From positions 38,309-102,308 of the forward strand of contig SNVD02002656.1 of assembly GCA_013180625.2 (NCBI GenBank): DNA of 64,000 nt. The letters run 5' to 3'. Every line of letters begins with the position of its first letter. The first letter of the stretch is position 1. The notes under the pieces are model-generated. The model ran no database searches and was not told the origin of the DNA. It saw only the letters and a program-made list of their open reading frames with translations. The stretch comes from Boswellia sacra (taxonomy: Eukaryota; Streptophyta; Magnoliopsida; Sapindales; Burseraceae). A program made the position numbers and the translations under genes. Positions 38,872 through 51,018 of this stretch are shown piece by piece.

Positions 38872-40003
38872 ATTAAAAGAGCATATTTATTAGATATAAT
38901 ATTAATGAACATCACAAGTTTGGTTATAGTACATCCCATATGCAATAGATTCCAAAATTAGGGGTCAAATAAAATTAGATTTGATATAAGATTATATTTA
39001 AAATTAAAGTAAATTGAAGATACATATTAAATGAAAGACAACCGTTGTCACGGTTAATTACAAATTATAAGAATTATTTTATTATATATTTTTATTTTAT
39101 TTCCTTACAAATACAAAATCAACGGAGGGAGAGGCGTGAAAAAAAAAAAAATCTAAAGCGTTGAGCCTAGGGTTCACTTTCAACGAAGGAACATACATGA
39201 TTCTGAATTCGAAGAACAACGTATTAGCAAGAAGTTTGGCATATGGATCCTCCTTCTCGATCAATACATGGAAACAACTATCAATATGTATATATATTTT
39301 TATATATAGCATATATTTTTCTTTTTGTGAATGTTTGATAGAGTTGTTTTAATATTTTATTGCTTGTTCAATTTGTGAGGGCTTTTACTAAAATTATTTG
39401 TTTTGATTTGAATCGAAGTTGTTTGTTTTTTATTATAGGGTTAGGTTAATTCATTTCAAGTCGTTTAATTTTCTCTCTCTCTCTCTCTTTTTTTTTTTTT
39501 TTTGCATATATAGCTTTTATTGAGTAAGTTGATGAATGCTCGCTCTTTGTGTAAAACTTTGCACCAATCCAAGTTTTTTTCATAAATTTTGCAATTTTTT
39601 AAAGATCCCGACGCTTTTTGATTCCTATACTCAGGTGCAAAACTGCCTCTGCGTAGGTCGTTTCACCGTCCAAGTTTTTTTTCATAATAATTCCACGCGT
39701 TGCTCAACTAGCTACAGACTCGTTCGCCAATTTTTGCATCGTCCGCCAATTTTTTAAGACAAAATTTTTAATTAAAATAGACAATAAGAATTCAAGTGAT
39801 CCCAATTCAGATTACTAATACCTCCCTAAAGATGGCTTCGGTTGTCAAATTTGAGTGCTTTAGACAATGAGTAATTAATAATTCGATTGTTCTTGATCAA
39901 GGCACTTAATATTCAACTTGCTTGTAATTATGCGTTTTCTGTTAATTAAAAGGTTCCAAAAGATTTGAAGTTTTAGGTCAAGTCAAGTTGGACCTTTTTC
40001 AAT
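38872..40003. other. Intergenic DNA
   Basis: No gene recognised. It contains a CT microsatellite/poly-T run near 39470-39505. The segment 39500-39670 is similar to 52440-52600 on the other side of the Copia element ('tatagctt..ttgagtaag.tgatgaatgct', 'caggtgcaaaactgcct'). This suggests an older local duplication flanking the insertion. Confidence 0.5.
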
Positions 40004-40008
40004 AAATT

Positions 40009-41232
40009 TGATAGTTCTAGAAGTATGCAGTTATATATAACAAAATAGCAAACTGTAAAGTAGATTGACACAAGAGGATTTTTACGTGGTTCGCTTATAA
40101 AACCTACGTCCACGGACAGCTATAGAGTTGCAATTCACTAAGTTCTTATCATGAAAGCAAAATCTTCGCAAAGATCATAAACTCTGGTGACACTGCCCAC
40201 TCTTTATTGTAGATAATTTAACAACACACTGTTAAGTTATACTTAACATCCGATGTCTGATACTAAATTACATAAACACTTAACCCTCAAGTTATCCCAA
40301 GTTTCTACTAACTCACTCAGACTTAATCAACAACTCATGTACGATTTCTATCTCTCATACATGAATCAAAAAACTCAAAGAATCAAATTAAAGAAAATAT
40401 TCCAATTTGTATTGAAGCTCTTTTATTAATTCATGGAATGCCAAAGCCAAGACTCTCTCACAACCAAATCGATTAACCAGTTAATCTTTCTCATCAACGT
40501 CTCTCTTTCGCCTGGTTATTACATGAAATATATATAGTGATAGGCTTGGACGAAATCTCCTAAAATTCTTGTAAAAGATCTAATCAGCATCACATTAGGA
40601 TTAGGAGAAATAAAATAAGAAGTGATTAAATACCAAAAGAGATTAGGATAAATAAATAATCTCCTATTCTAATTAGGATACAAGATATTATTCTAATCTT
40701 AAGAGATATTTATAAATCAAATACTTTCTAAAATATAATTCTAGAAACAATAGAATAATCAAAATAATATTCTTGCTTCATCATAAGTTGAACAAAACAT
40801 AACACATGCATGACACATGCATGTTGTAACCAAAAAACTCGTTGTCAATGCTCTTGGCATAAGCGCTCGACAACCATGCTCGACACTTCTAACACAATTG
40901 TCTCGACACAAATCTTCTTTGCACATCTACTCGACACTTCGACAGTCAGCACTCGACACTCGACACGTATATAATCTCGACAACTCGACTTCGACTTCAC
41001 TCGACTTCACTCAACTTCACTCGACGATTCGACTTCGACTTCACTCGACAATCTTGACAACTCGACTTCACTCGACAACTCGACTTCACTCGACGATCTC
41101 GACAACTTGACTTCACTCGACAGTCTCGACAATATGCTTAACACTTGACAAAACAACAACACGACACTGGAAATAAGCTCGACAACAAAACTTGACACAG
41201 CTTGACACTGGCTCGACACACTAACACTAACA
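40009..41232 (-). repeat. 3' LTR of the Copia element (1224 bp)
   Basis: Bounded outside by AAATT and inside by the PPT. Relative to the right LTR it lacks about 58 bases after 'ttcttat' near 40155. Its CTCGAC array (about 40866-41222) is longer. About ten base differences are visible over the first 135 bp of the alignment, so the insertion is not recent. Confidence 0.93.
40866..41222 (-). repeat. CTCGAC-rich array in the 3' LTR
   Basis: Imperfect units such as ACTCGACAACTCGACTTC recur irregularly across about 350 bp. The counterpart is 51942-52264 in the other LTR. On the minus strand the core reads GTCGAG, as in the MULE arrays. Confidence 0.9.
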
Positions 41233-41247
41233 ATCTCCCCCTTTTTG
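41233..41247 (-). other. Polypurine tract of the Copia element
   Basis: Directly adjoins the 3' LTR. On the minus strand it reads AAAAAGGGGGAGAT, where plus-strand DNA synthesis would be primed. Similar G5-containing tracts (AAGGGGGAGTAAGG near 41497-41507 and GAGGGGGAGAAG near 43794-43804) are additional PPT-like sites, a known Sirevirus habit. Confidence 0.85.
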
Positions 41248-41689
41248 GCAACTTGTGATGAAAGCACTAAACTGTTTCTAGTAAAAATAACATGTGAGCT
41301 AAAAAAATATAACAGAACACTGTTATAATATGTATATCCAGCAAGATGATCAACAATGAAATCATGATCAGATTAAAGACAAAGTAATATAGATATTAGA
41401 GCATGCAAACCATTCATCAAACAAAGATATCACAACACACATAAACACAAACAACATCAGAATAGTTTGAATGCATCCCTATAAGCATAAGGCCTTACTC
41501 CCCCTTACTTACAACCCTGGAGAAGAAGTAGTCACCAAAATGTCAAACAAACAGAAAATAACAGTTAGATAGGAAGAACAAAAAGTAAAAAAATCTTCGC
41601 TCTTCTCCTCCTTAATTTCAGCACAAGTGCCAAAAGCACTAACGAAGTCTTGTAGACTTTTGAACTGGTGGGGAAGAGGAACTGTTAGG

Positions 41690-43690
41690 CTTTTTTGATC
41701 AGCCAGCCTTCATTTTGCATCGCTTCCTAATGGTCGTAGATGTTGGTTGCTCAGAAGCGGCAGGAGCAGGTGCTCTTCAACTGTATCAGAGGAGGTGACA
41801 GTGACTTCAGCAACAACTCTACGAATCTCCCTATCACATTTTTTTGCACTGGTTTAGTGAACTCAACAGCAGTTGGTGGAGCACAAACCAGTGGAACTTT
41901 GGCTGTTGTAGCTGGTGGAGAGGTGACTGGTGCAGATGGTGTTGTCTCAAGAAGAGATTCCTCTAAGTGTTTTGCCCTTGATTGGGCTGCAGCAGATGAG
42001 GTTGGATCTGCATGAGGTTGGGGCTGTGTGAATGGTAGAGAGGTAGTATGCTCTGCTTCAGGGAGTGAAGAGATAGTGGGGTCATGTTCAGCAATTGGTG
42101 AAGACTGTTTTGTCGCGGTTTCAAATTTTGTTTGTTCATCTGACAGTGACTCATCCTATAGTGTAGGAGCTGGGGACTCAATTTTCTTCTTCAGGTTGTC
42201 AGATGATTTCTTCACCTTGTCATCTTTCCTCTTTCTCTTCAAGATTCTTCCCTGAGCGATTGACTTGAGTTTCTTTTGTTTTGGCTGTTGTTCTGCTGTT
42301 ATATCTTTCTCAATAGCAATTTGTGGAGCTGGTTCTACTGTTGGCATTTGTTCAGTTTCTAATAGGCATAGGAGCATCAGAAACTGATGTGGGATCATCT
42401 GTCTTCTCAGGAGCTTCATGTTCAGTCTCCATTGGCTGTGACTCCTCTACTAGACCATAGTGCCTTGCAAATATTGCCTCTAAGACAAGCTGTCTTTCTT
42501 TGATAGCTTTTAAATCCTGCACAACTTCAGCCAAAGCAGAATTGATCAAAGTACGCTATTCTGCAATATTGTTCATTTGATTTGTCCTAACTCTCTTCGG
42601 TTTCAGTTCAGGTGCAGGTAAGTCAGATTTGTCATGTAGTCTTTGAAGAAAACCCTTTGTAATCAGTTTAGACAAAATTTCAGTTTGTTCATGAGAGCTC
42701 ATTGGGATGCTGTTTTGTGCAAGAATCCCTGGAATCAAACAGGGAAACACAAGCAGATAATAGTAAGAGTGATAAGATCCAATCTGTACAATTGATCTCT
42801 ATGCTAGCAAACCAAAGTTAATTGGGCGATTTATGCCTAAACAAAATCAGAATTTTCACTTTGTCTTCCCGAACCTGATTTTGATGGGAAGAAGGAAGCC
42901 AATTAAACTGAGCTACCTTATGCAACACTCGATATTTCTTTCTAAGATACTGCTTGTCTATACCATCTCTTGGTTTCCATTCAATGTCGGTTCGACCAGT
43001 CAGTTCCTTAACAACTTTAGCTATGTTAAATTCTTCATCTAATGCATTTAAGTTGCCTATGGGAATGTCTAGGAAGGTGTTTATGACATTTGGAGAGAAC
43101 TTAACAAACTTTCCTCGACAATAAACTTTGTGATACAGAAAGCTTTTAGGATCATCAATGGCAGATGAGATGTTTGCATAAAATTCCTGAATTAAAGCCA
43201 CAGGGGGTAGGAAGTTTGTTACCATATGAGTCCAATAAATAGACTCAATCATCTCACTCAAGCCATAGGAATTGAAATCCGACAGTTTTATCGGCCTTTC
43301 CATCTACAGATTCCGTTTTGAAGTGAACTTCACAAACTGTTGTTTGATGGCTGCCGTGAGGAATTTGTTGTACTTTGGCTTGATCTTATCCTTTATCTTC
43401 CTCACCGGCACTTGCTCATCCTCACTGATGGCTGGATCGACAGTGATCCCTGCATGTTTGTGTTGCGTCAGAGATGACTGAATACTGTCACTTCTGTTGT
43501 AACTGGAGCCGATAGGGGAAGATAAAGAACTGGCTGAGGTCGCAGGATAGAGAAGGAAGACGCAGGATAGTGGAGAAGCTGTTGTTGAAGTATAGTATGA
43601 ATAGGAAAAAGCCCTAATCCTATTTTGAAATATACTCGGCCTTTTTTTAAAAATAATTTTGTTTTTAACAAAATTTAATGTGAAATCTAT
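41690..43690 (-). pseudogene. Extra ORF, 'putative plant transposon protein' domain family
   Basis: Downstream of RNase H in the sense of the element, minus-strand frames give PVRKIKDKIKPKYNKFLTAA, then a stop at 43304-43306. The same frame continues (43303-42818) with PPVALIQEFYANISS, VYCRGKFVKFSPNVINTFL, DIPIGN and LHKVAQFNWLPSSHQ. These are the signature blocks of plant transposon-associated proteins (PF20167-like, from memory). After a frameshift at about 42820 come LVFPCLIPGILAQN and Lys/Glu-rich coiled segments (to about 42157), then a low-complexity tail to about 41700. Function is unknown. It occupies the position of the env-like ORF in some Sireviruses, but no signal peptide or membrane anchor is seen. 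Confidence 0.7.
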
Positions 43691-44829
43691 TTCCAAAATC
43701 GTTTTATAACTTCCATTAAAAGACAGCAATTCAAATTTGATTCCAATTTGAATACGAAATTCTAATAGAATTAGGATTCCTGCCACTGAAACTTCTCCCC
43801 CTCAATTCAATAATGCTGACATGGCATTTTGACAAATGGACACACAAGAAAATTAAATTTGGGGATAACACAAAAACATTGTTATGAAAAACGTAATAGA
43901 ACACAGTTAACAATAACATAACAGTAATATCTAGATTATCATATGAATCATTCTAAGAAAACATATTTCTGAGCTGTTTTAATTTTCTCATGAAAGCTAT
44001 TTTTCTTCTTGATTCAATTAAGTGATCAACTTGAGCATGCTTTCTTACACACAAAAAAATTGATTTCAATGTGAAGATCTCTAGATTAATACAATAGCTT
44101 TCACACAATATAGAGGTAGCCCTTTTCATATAAGTGGGTGACCTCAACATATGTCCTAGATACCCTGAGGTTACTCTCAATGATGGCTTTCACACATCAT
44201 ATATTGGTAGCCCTCTCTGTATTTTAAATCAGTATTCACACAAATTTTATGTCACAGCTCACACATGCTAATTTAGAAGAAAACTTATGATACTACATAT
44301 ATGAATAACATAACAGTATTATGTGTTCATTCATATAACTGACAGATGCCTAAGGCTTTTCTTAAATTTTTAAATCTTGTTATATCCAATGTCTTAGTGA
44401 ACAAGTCAGCCAATTGTCTATCAGTGGAGATATGTTCAATGTGTATCACCTTAGATTCTACTAGTTCCCCTATAAAATGTATCTAATATCAATGTGTTTT
44501 GTTCTAGAATACTTAACAGGATTTTTGGAAATATTTATAGCACTAGTATTATCACAAAATACAGTTATAGGCTTTTGTTCAATACCATAATCACTCAACA
44601 TTTGCTTCATCCACAATAGTTGTGTGCAACAACTCTCTGCTGCTATGTATTCGGCTTCAGCAGTAGACAAAGAAATAGAATTCTGCTTTTTGCTGTGCCA
44701 TGAAACTAAGTTAGTACCAAGATAAAAACAACCTCCTGAAGTGCTTTTTCGATCATCTGTATTTTGCTGCCCAATCAGCATCACCAAACCCTGCAAGATA
44801 ATCATTTGTATCTTTAGAAAACCATATCC

Positions 44830-46571
44830 CTTTTTTTTTTTGGAAAAGTTACTTAGTAATATAAATCCAAAAAAATTAAAATGTACAAAAATCTGAGGGG
44901 CATACCCCAAGAATTACAAGAAGGACGTAAAGTCCAAACACACAATCTAACAAAAGATCAAAAAATATAGACCACAAGCGGCCTAAAACAAAGTAAAAAG
45001 GCCATAAACGGCCTTACCAACATAAATGATAAATGGCCACAAACGGTCTAAATCATAAAAATACAAGAGCTTCAGCCGTTCTTGTTTTTCTTCTTCTTAC
45101 CCTTCTTTACCAGGGTAGCTGGGGTGTCCGTATGAGTATGATCAATTCTATCAGATTGGTCCTCATCACTCAGCCTATTTAAAGGCTCAAAACGGGAGGA
45201 AGAAGTCTCAAGAGGTTGTCCTGTGTTTATCCGCCCTGACGAAACAGATGCTTCGCGATTGGTTGAACAATGGATAGTACCCAAAAGCTTACCTTGGTCG
45301 GTCGCAAAAGGAGCTAGAGAGTCAGATTCTGAGACTGACTCTGTGCTCGAAACTGTAGCAGCCTTAGGAGGCATAACTTGCACTAAAGAATCTGCTGGAA
45401 TAGCAACAGCTTTGGAACTCTCAGCGATATCAGTCGCAACCTTATCCGAATTCAAGGGGTCACCATCAGAAGGGGTGCTATCAGAGGTGCTAGCCTCAAT
45501 CTTATCCTGGACTGGAGTCTTTGCCGGTTCCGGACAACCGTGACCAAACCTGCGACATTTGGAGCAACGTTTTGGAATCCACTCATATTCGACTTCAATT
45601 TAGATGGGCTCAGGAGAGAGTTTGCACTTGAACTCAAAGTTTTGGATCGGAGGACGCTTTGCATCAAGAAGAACACATACCCTCGCATACTCCAATCTGG
45701 AAAGATCGGAAGTCATCTTGTCACAAGACATAGGTTGTCCAACCATGCTGAAAACAATGCTAAGACCTTTGGTTGTCCACAAAGGGAAAGGCAGGCCATA
45801 TAATCGGATCCAAACAGGAATATACCTCAATTGATTTGCATTAAAATCTAAATGCGGGTTCCAAGGTTGTAAGATAATTGTTTTACCTCCGAACATCCAA
45901 GGACCGCGAGCAATTATGTTATGAACCTCTTCCTCCATTTGGAAGCGGAAGATGAGAAACCCCTTGTTTGTGGAACGGACGTCCTCCAAGCCGCTGGATT
46001 TCCATGCACGCATGGCCAACGAGCGAGCAGCATGAAAAGGCATCACATATCCCGGAAATAAACCAACAAGACATCTACGCCATTCGGCCACATTTTCATC
46101 AAAGATCTCATTCGGGATCTCAAGCACTGTACCCGGTTTCTTGGGAGTAATCCCTAGCAGTTTGCATCGATTACTCGAATCGGTAATCTTAACTTTGTCG
46201 GCCCAATTAGCCTTGTGCGGATCCATTGACCAAACCATAAGTAATCAGGAAATCGACCAAAAGGCAAAGATGCATGAAATAACCTGAAGAACAAACTGGG
46301 CGGGGCTGATGAACAGTGTCTCCGGTAAATGAATAGTAACCACCGCAATGAACAGTAATATCCGAATTGAAGAAGCGACTATTTGAGGGGTTTCTGGTTG
46401 GAATCAGATGACGGCCAAGAAGGAAAAGTTGGTCAGTGTTGCCCGATCTACTAGATGGTGGCGAAGGTGAGATACAACTCGCCGTTTTTCGGTGAGATGT
46501 GGTAGTGAATAGTAAATCCGAAACTTTGAGGCCTTGAACGGAGGTGTTGCGGCGCGAATCTGGTGGTGCTG
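44830..46571 (-). mobile_element. LINE-derived insert with ORF1 only and poly-A tail
   Basis: Inserted into Copia pol with exact 11-bp duplications AACCATATCCC (44819-44829 and 46572-46582). The minus-strand 3' end is a 12-base poly-A (T run 44830-44841). The 1742 bp hold an untranslated leader, one ORF1-type gene and a 3' UTR. There is no endonuclease or reverse transcriptase. Variable-length duplication plus poly-A means target-primed insertion, and ORF2 was lost before or during mobilisation. Confidence 0.88.
45072..46238 (-). pseudogene. LINE ORF1-type protein (DUF4283 + zinc knuckle) with one premature stop
   Basis: Reading starts at the ATG at 46238. The first about 212 codons contain the DUF4283 pattern of plant LINE gag-like proteins (GFLIFRFQMEEEVHNIIARG, GPWMFGGKTIILQPW, IPVWIRLYGLPFPLW, CDKMT). 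A TAA at about 45600 interrupts the frame just before a zinc knuckle (EWIPKRCSKCRRFGHGC), whose last spacing is shortened. The same frame then continues as a Ser/Asp-rich tail ending in KKGKKKKNKNG and a stop at 45072. The protein would be an RNA-binding nucleoprotein of the LINE particle. Confidence 0.85.
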
Positions 46572-49180
46572 AACCATATCCCATAATCATGTGTTTCATT
46601 AACATACCTGATGATTCTCTTAGTTGCTGCAAGATGTGATTCCTTTAGATTTGCTTGAAATCTTGCACAAAGTCCTACACTAAAGCACGAATCTGGTATA
46701 CTTGCCGTGAGGTATAGCAGGCTGCCAATAATACTTCTATACAAACTTGCATCAACATCTTTTCCTGCATTGTCTTTTGAAAGTTTAAGGTTAGTACTGA
46801 TAGGAGTTTTCATTAGTTTTGCATTCTCAAGCCCAAATTTCTTTACAAGAGTTTTAGCATATTTTGATTGAGATATAAATATCCCATCATTCATTTTCTT
46901 AACCTGTAATCCAAGAAAGAAATTTAATTCTCCTACCATGCTCATCTCAAACTCTTCCTGCATCAACTTAACAAACTCATTAGTTTTGCTTTTGTTAGTT
47001 GATCCGAAAACAATGTCATCAACATATATCTGTGCAACAATAAGATAGTTAGATGCATGTTTGATAAACAAAGTCTTATCATTACCGCCTCTTTTATAAC
47101 CTCTGTTAATCAAAAAGTTTGTCAACCTTTCATACCAAGCTCTATGAGCTTGTTTCAAACCATACAAGGCTTTGTGTAATCTGTACATAAAATCAGAATG
47201 TTTAAGATCTTCAAATCCTTTAGGATGTTCAACAAAGACTTCTTCATTGAGATAGCCATTTAAAAATGTAGTTTTAACATCCATTTGATACAACTTAAAA
47301 TCAGGCAAACAAGCAATTGCAAATAGTAATCTGATTAACTCAAGTCTAGCTACTGGTGCAAAGGTTTCATCAGAGTCTATGCCTTTTAGTTGTGTGTAAC
47401 CTTGTGCAACTAGCCTAGCCTTGTTTCTTACTACTTGTCCACTTTTCATCAGTTTTATTTTTGAATATCCATTTAGTTCCAATGACATTTGCATTTTCTA
47501 GCCTAGGAACTAATTCCCATACTTCATTCTTTTTAAACTGATTAAGTTCATCTTGCATGACTTGTATCCAAACATCTTCTTTTAATGCTTCTTTCACATT
47601 TTTTGGTTCAACTAAAGAAACATAACATGCAAACCTTACCTGGTTTCTTACCTTACTTCGAGTCTTCATCATGCCATCTGGTGTTCCAATGATAGAACTT
47701 ATTGGATGCGCCTTTTGAATTCATGTGGGAGGATCTTTCTTTTCATCTTCATTCCTGATTGAATTTCTGTTCAAACCTGAGTTGTCAGATGTTACTGTTA
47801 CATCGGGTGTAACAGCAGCTGTTTTCTCTTTCATCACAACATCTTCCTTTTTGTTGCTGTCTAAATCTGATTTCTCTGAATCTTCTGTGAAGCTGATTAT
47901 CCTTTCTTCTTGTGAGTACTTTGCATAATCGTCTAGATCATCAAATACTACATTTGTAGATTTCATGACAGCCTTAATTCTCAGATTGTAAACTCGAAAT
48001 GCTTTGCTGTTTTGTGCATAACCTACAAAGACTCCTTCATCACTTCTCGGATCCAATTTTTCTAACAGTTCTCTGTCATTTAAGATGTAACACCTGCATC
48101 CAAAGACATGAAAATATTTCAAATTAGGTTTTCTACCTTTCAATATTTCATAAGGTGTTTGATTAGTCCCAGGTCTAAGAAAAACTTTATTTGAAATGTA
48201 ACAAGCAGTGCTTATTGCTTCAGCCCATAGCCTTTTGATTAACTTCTTGCTATTCATCATCACTCTAGCCATCTCTTGAAGAGTTCTATTCTTCCGTTCC
48301 ACAATGCCATTTTGTTCAGGGGTTTTGGGGGCTGAAAATTCATGTTCAACGTCATGATATTTGCAAAAATCAGCATAGTTGACATACTCAAATTTTTTGC
48401 CATGATCACTTCTTATTCTCACAATCCTGCCAATGTTCCTATTTTGCTCATTCTCAAGCTTAACACAAAGATTCCTAAAAGCTTCAAAAGTGTCAGATTT
48501 TTCTTTAATGAAACCAACCCAAGTATATCTAGAAAAATCATCGACACAAACAAATATGTATCTCTTACCTGTAATGCTTTCAATTTATATAGGACCCATA
48601 AGATCCATAGAAGTAAATCAAGTATTTTGGATGTGCTAAGATGTGGATTTGACTTGTGTGAACTTCTAATTTGTTTTCCCATGTGACATGGTCCACAAAT
48701 TCCATTAACTTTGTCATCAAGTTTAGGGACTCCTTTTACCGCTCCTAACTTAGTTAATTTAACCAAGTCTTTGTAATTTAAGTGCCCTAATTTTTGATGC
48801 CACAATTCCAAATTCGAAATCCTAGCATGAAATGCAATTTCTACCAAATAACAATTATCCGAGGATCTATTACCTTCTAGAATGCATTTCCCAAGATTAT
48901 CTAAAACCATGCATTTGTTTTGTGTGAAATTAACAGTATACTTTTCATCACAAATCTGACTAATACTAATAAGATTAGCTTTTAAATCTTCAAGTAGCAA
49001 GACATTTTGAAAATTGGGTAGGCCTTTGACATTCAAAGTGCCTTTACCAATTATCTTACTTTTTGCTCCATCTCCAAAGGTGACATTACCATCCTTGCAT
49101 GCTTTAAAGTCTGTTAGAAACTATTTATTTCTAGTCATGTGCCTGGAACAACCACTGTCAAAATACCGTAAATCATTGGA

Positions 49181-50955
49181 TGCATGATTAAGTGCAGTAA
49201 AAGTAAAATGGCATACTGTTTTGTCTTTCCTAACCCACTGCAGTTGTGATTTAGGTAACAGTTTGAACTGTTTTGACCTTTTATGCAAAAGATTCAACAA
49301 TTTAAAGCATCTAGGCCTAATGTGTCCCTTTTTACCACAAAAATAACAAGTAGGAATGAATTTCTTAACCTTTTCAGGACTGAGTTAGAAAGAACTCAGA
49401 GGAGAAACAAATGTCTTACTGCTTTTAGATGAGTTAAGTTCTGAATTCTTACCTGATGTTGAGGCTTTCATAAAAACTGTTTTAGATGAAGATGCCACAT
49501 TACCTTCTGTATACCCCAATACATGTTTGTTGGGGTTATCTCTTCCAAGACTTAAGACCTGATCAAGTTTGACTGCTCTAATTTTTAGTTGATCAACACA
49601 CCTCTTGGTTTCAATCAGCTCTGTTGTGATTTTCTCAATATTTGCTGTTTTGTCAGTCAAAATAGTCTCCAGTTCCAAGATACGATTTTCAAAATAGGAT
49701 TTTTCATATTCCAGCGCCTCAATCTTCTTCTTCAAGATTTTGATTTCTTCCTTCTGATTCAACCATTCACCATAGAGTGCGTTGTATGTCTCTTGTAACT
49801 CTTCATAGTATTTAGGTCATTCTTCTTCATCCGAATGATCAATATTGGTTCTACAATTTTCTATTATGTTAGACATGACAACCTTTCCTTTGTTAGCTGC
49901 AGATGCAGTAAATGCAACAAAGTTGCTCATGCAGTCTTGATCTTCTGATTCGGATTTTGATTAATCACTCCAGGTTGCTGTTAGTCCTTTATTCTTCTTC
50001 TTGAGATTAGCACATTCAGATTGAATATGCCCATAACCAGAACATTCATAACACTGAATTTGCCCTTTCTTTTCAGGTTATTTTGGCTTCCTCTTATCAT
50101 TCTCTTTGCTGAACTTTCTGAATTTTTCTTCGCTTGAGTTTGATGGCTTTCCTTGATTCTTTTTTCTGAAATTTCTTTTCATAAACTTGACATAATTTCT
50201 TGTTAGAAAAGCAATCTATTTAGAATCAGTTTTATCAAGCTCATCACTACTTTCATTATCAGATTTTTCAATTTCACATTAAATGCAATGCTTTTACCTT
50301 TTTGCTTCCTAGTACTTTGATTAATTTCAAAATTTTGGATAATGCCAATCAGTTCATCTACCCTCATCTTATCAGTGTTTTTAACTTCCTCAATGGCTGA
50401 AATTTTAGGTTGAAATTTATCTGGAACAGACCTAATTATTTTGCTAACAATTTCTGTATCAGTGAAAGTTTTACCAAGCATGTATGCTAAATTTGTAATG
50501 TGACATATATTAGAATAAAACTTAGAAATTAACTCATCCTTATGCATCATCAGATTTTCAAATTGAGAATTTAATCTCATCAACTTAGATCTTTTAACAG
50601 ATGCAGTATTTTCATGTTTTACCTCAAGTATGTCCTATGCTTCTTCGGCCACTTTGCACCTTGAAATCTGTCCGAAGTTGTTTAAGTCCACTGCAGCAAA
50701 GATTGAGTTAAGAGCCTTTGAATTCCAGCTGGAACGTCGGTATTCTTCATCAGTCTATTCATCCTCTGGTTTGGCTTCGGAATCATCAAAAGCATTCACC
50801 TTTGTTGGTGGTGTCCATCCTTTAAGTACACTAGTCCATGCCCTGTCATCAAGAGATTTAAAATACATCATCATTCTTACCTTCCAATATGAATAATTAT
50901 TGTCATCAAGGATATGTGGTTGTGTTCTGGTTCCTCTATTGCGAATAAACTCCAT
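49181..50955 (-). pseudogene. Copia/Sirevirus gag, disrupted
   Basis: The frame starts MEFIRNRGTRTQPHILDDNN at 50955. YSYWKVRMMMYFKSLDDRAW is the typical Sirevirus gag opening. Stops occur at about 50756 and 50637. The UBN2-type gag domain follows in the same frame (FYSNICHITNLAYMLGKTF, IVSKIIRSVPDKFQPKISAI), and a frameshift comes near 50280. The first CCHC knuckle, CYECSGYGHIQSEC, is at about 50052-50011. A coiled coil (EEIKILKKKIEALEYEKSYF) is at 49762-49600. A second knuckle, CYFCGKKGHIRPRC, is at about 49349-49308. Two CCHC boxes separated by a coiled coil is Sirevirus-like. Confidence 0.88.
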
Positions 50956-51004
50956 TCTTCCAGATTAGCCTGATCGTTTTCTTCACTTGTCTATCAGTGA
51001 ACCT

Positions 51005-51016
51005 GCTCTGATACCA
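51005..51016 (-). other. Primer binding site (initiator Met-tRNA)
   Basis: On the minus strand, two bases after the 5' LTR end, the sequence reads TGGTATCAGAGC, the standard plant Copia PBS complementary to the 3' end of initiator methionyl tRNA. Confidence 0.95.
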
Positions 51017-51018
51017 AT

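Larger units (their letters stand above)
44470..49180 (-). pseudogene. Copia pol: protease, integrase, reverse transcriptase, RNase H (disrupted)
   Basis: On the minus strand: protease active site DSGCSRHMT at 49159-49133, followed by a stop near 49120. The gag-pre-integrase HHCC region (ELWHQKLGHLN ... CGPCHMGKQ) is at about 48850-48670. The integrase core has its three acidic residues (MDLMGP, IRSDHGKKFE, EQNGIVERKN) spread over more than one frame (about 48610-48285). The Copia RT lies at 47672-46600, with a frameshift near 47430, [11 protein letters not shown] and the catalytic [10 protein letters not shown]. RNase H (DDRKSTSGGC, STAEAEYIA, HIDIRY) is at about 44770-44470. The LINE insert at 44830-46571 separates RT from RNase H. 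Several stops and frameshifts mean it cannot make a working polyprotein. Confidence 0.9.

Noticed and set aside
40866..41222. CRISPR-like array of short repeats
   Set aside because: The units are irregular, lack constant spacers and lie inside retrotransposon LTRs of a plant genome.
45223..46150. Plus-strand frames opposite the LINE ORF1
   Set aside because: They are antisense shadows of the DUF4283 coding sequence on the minus strand.
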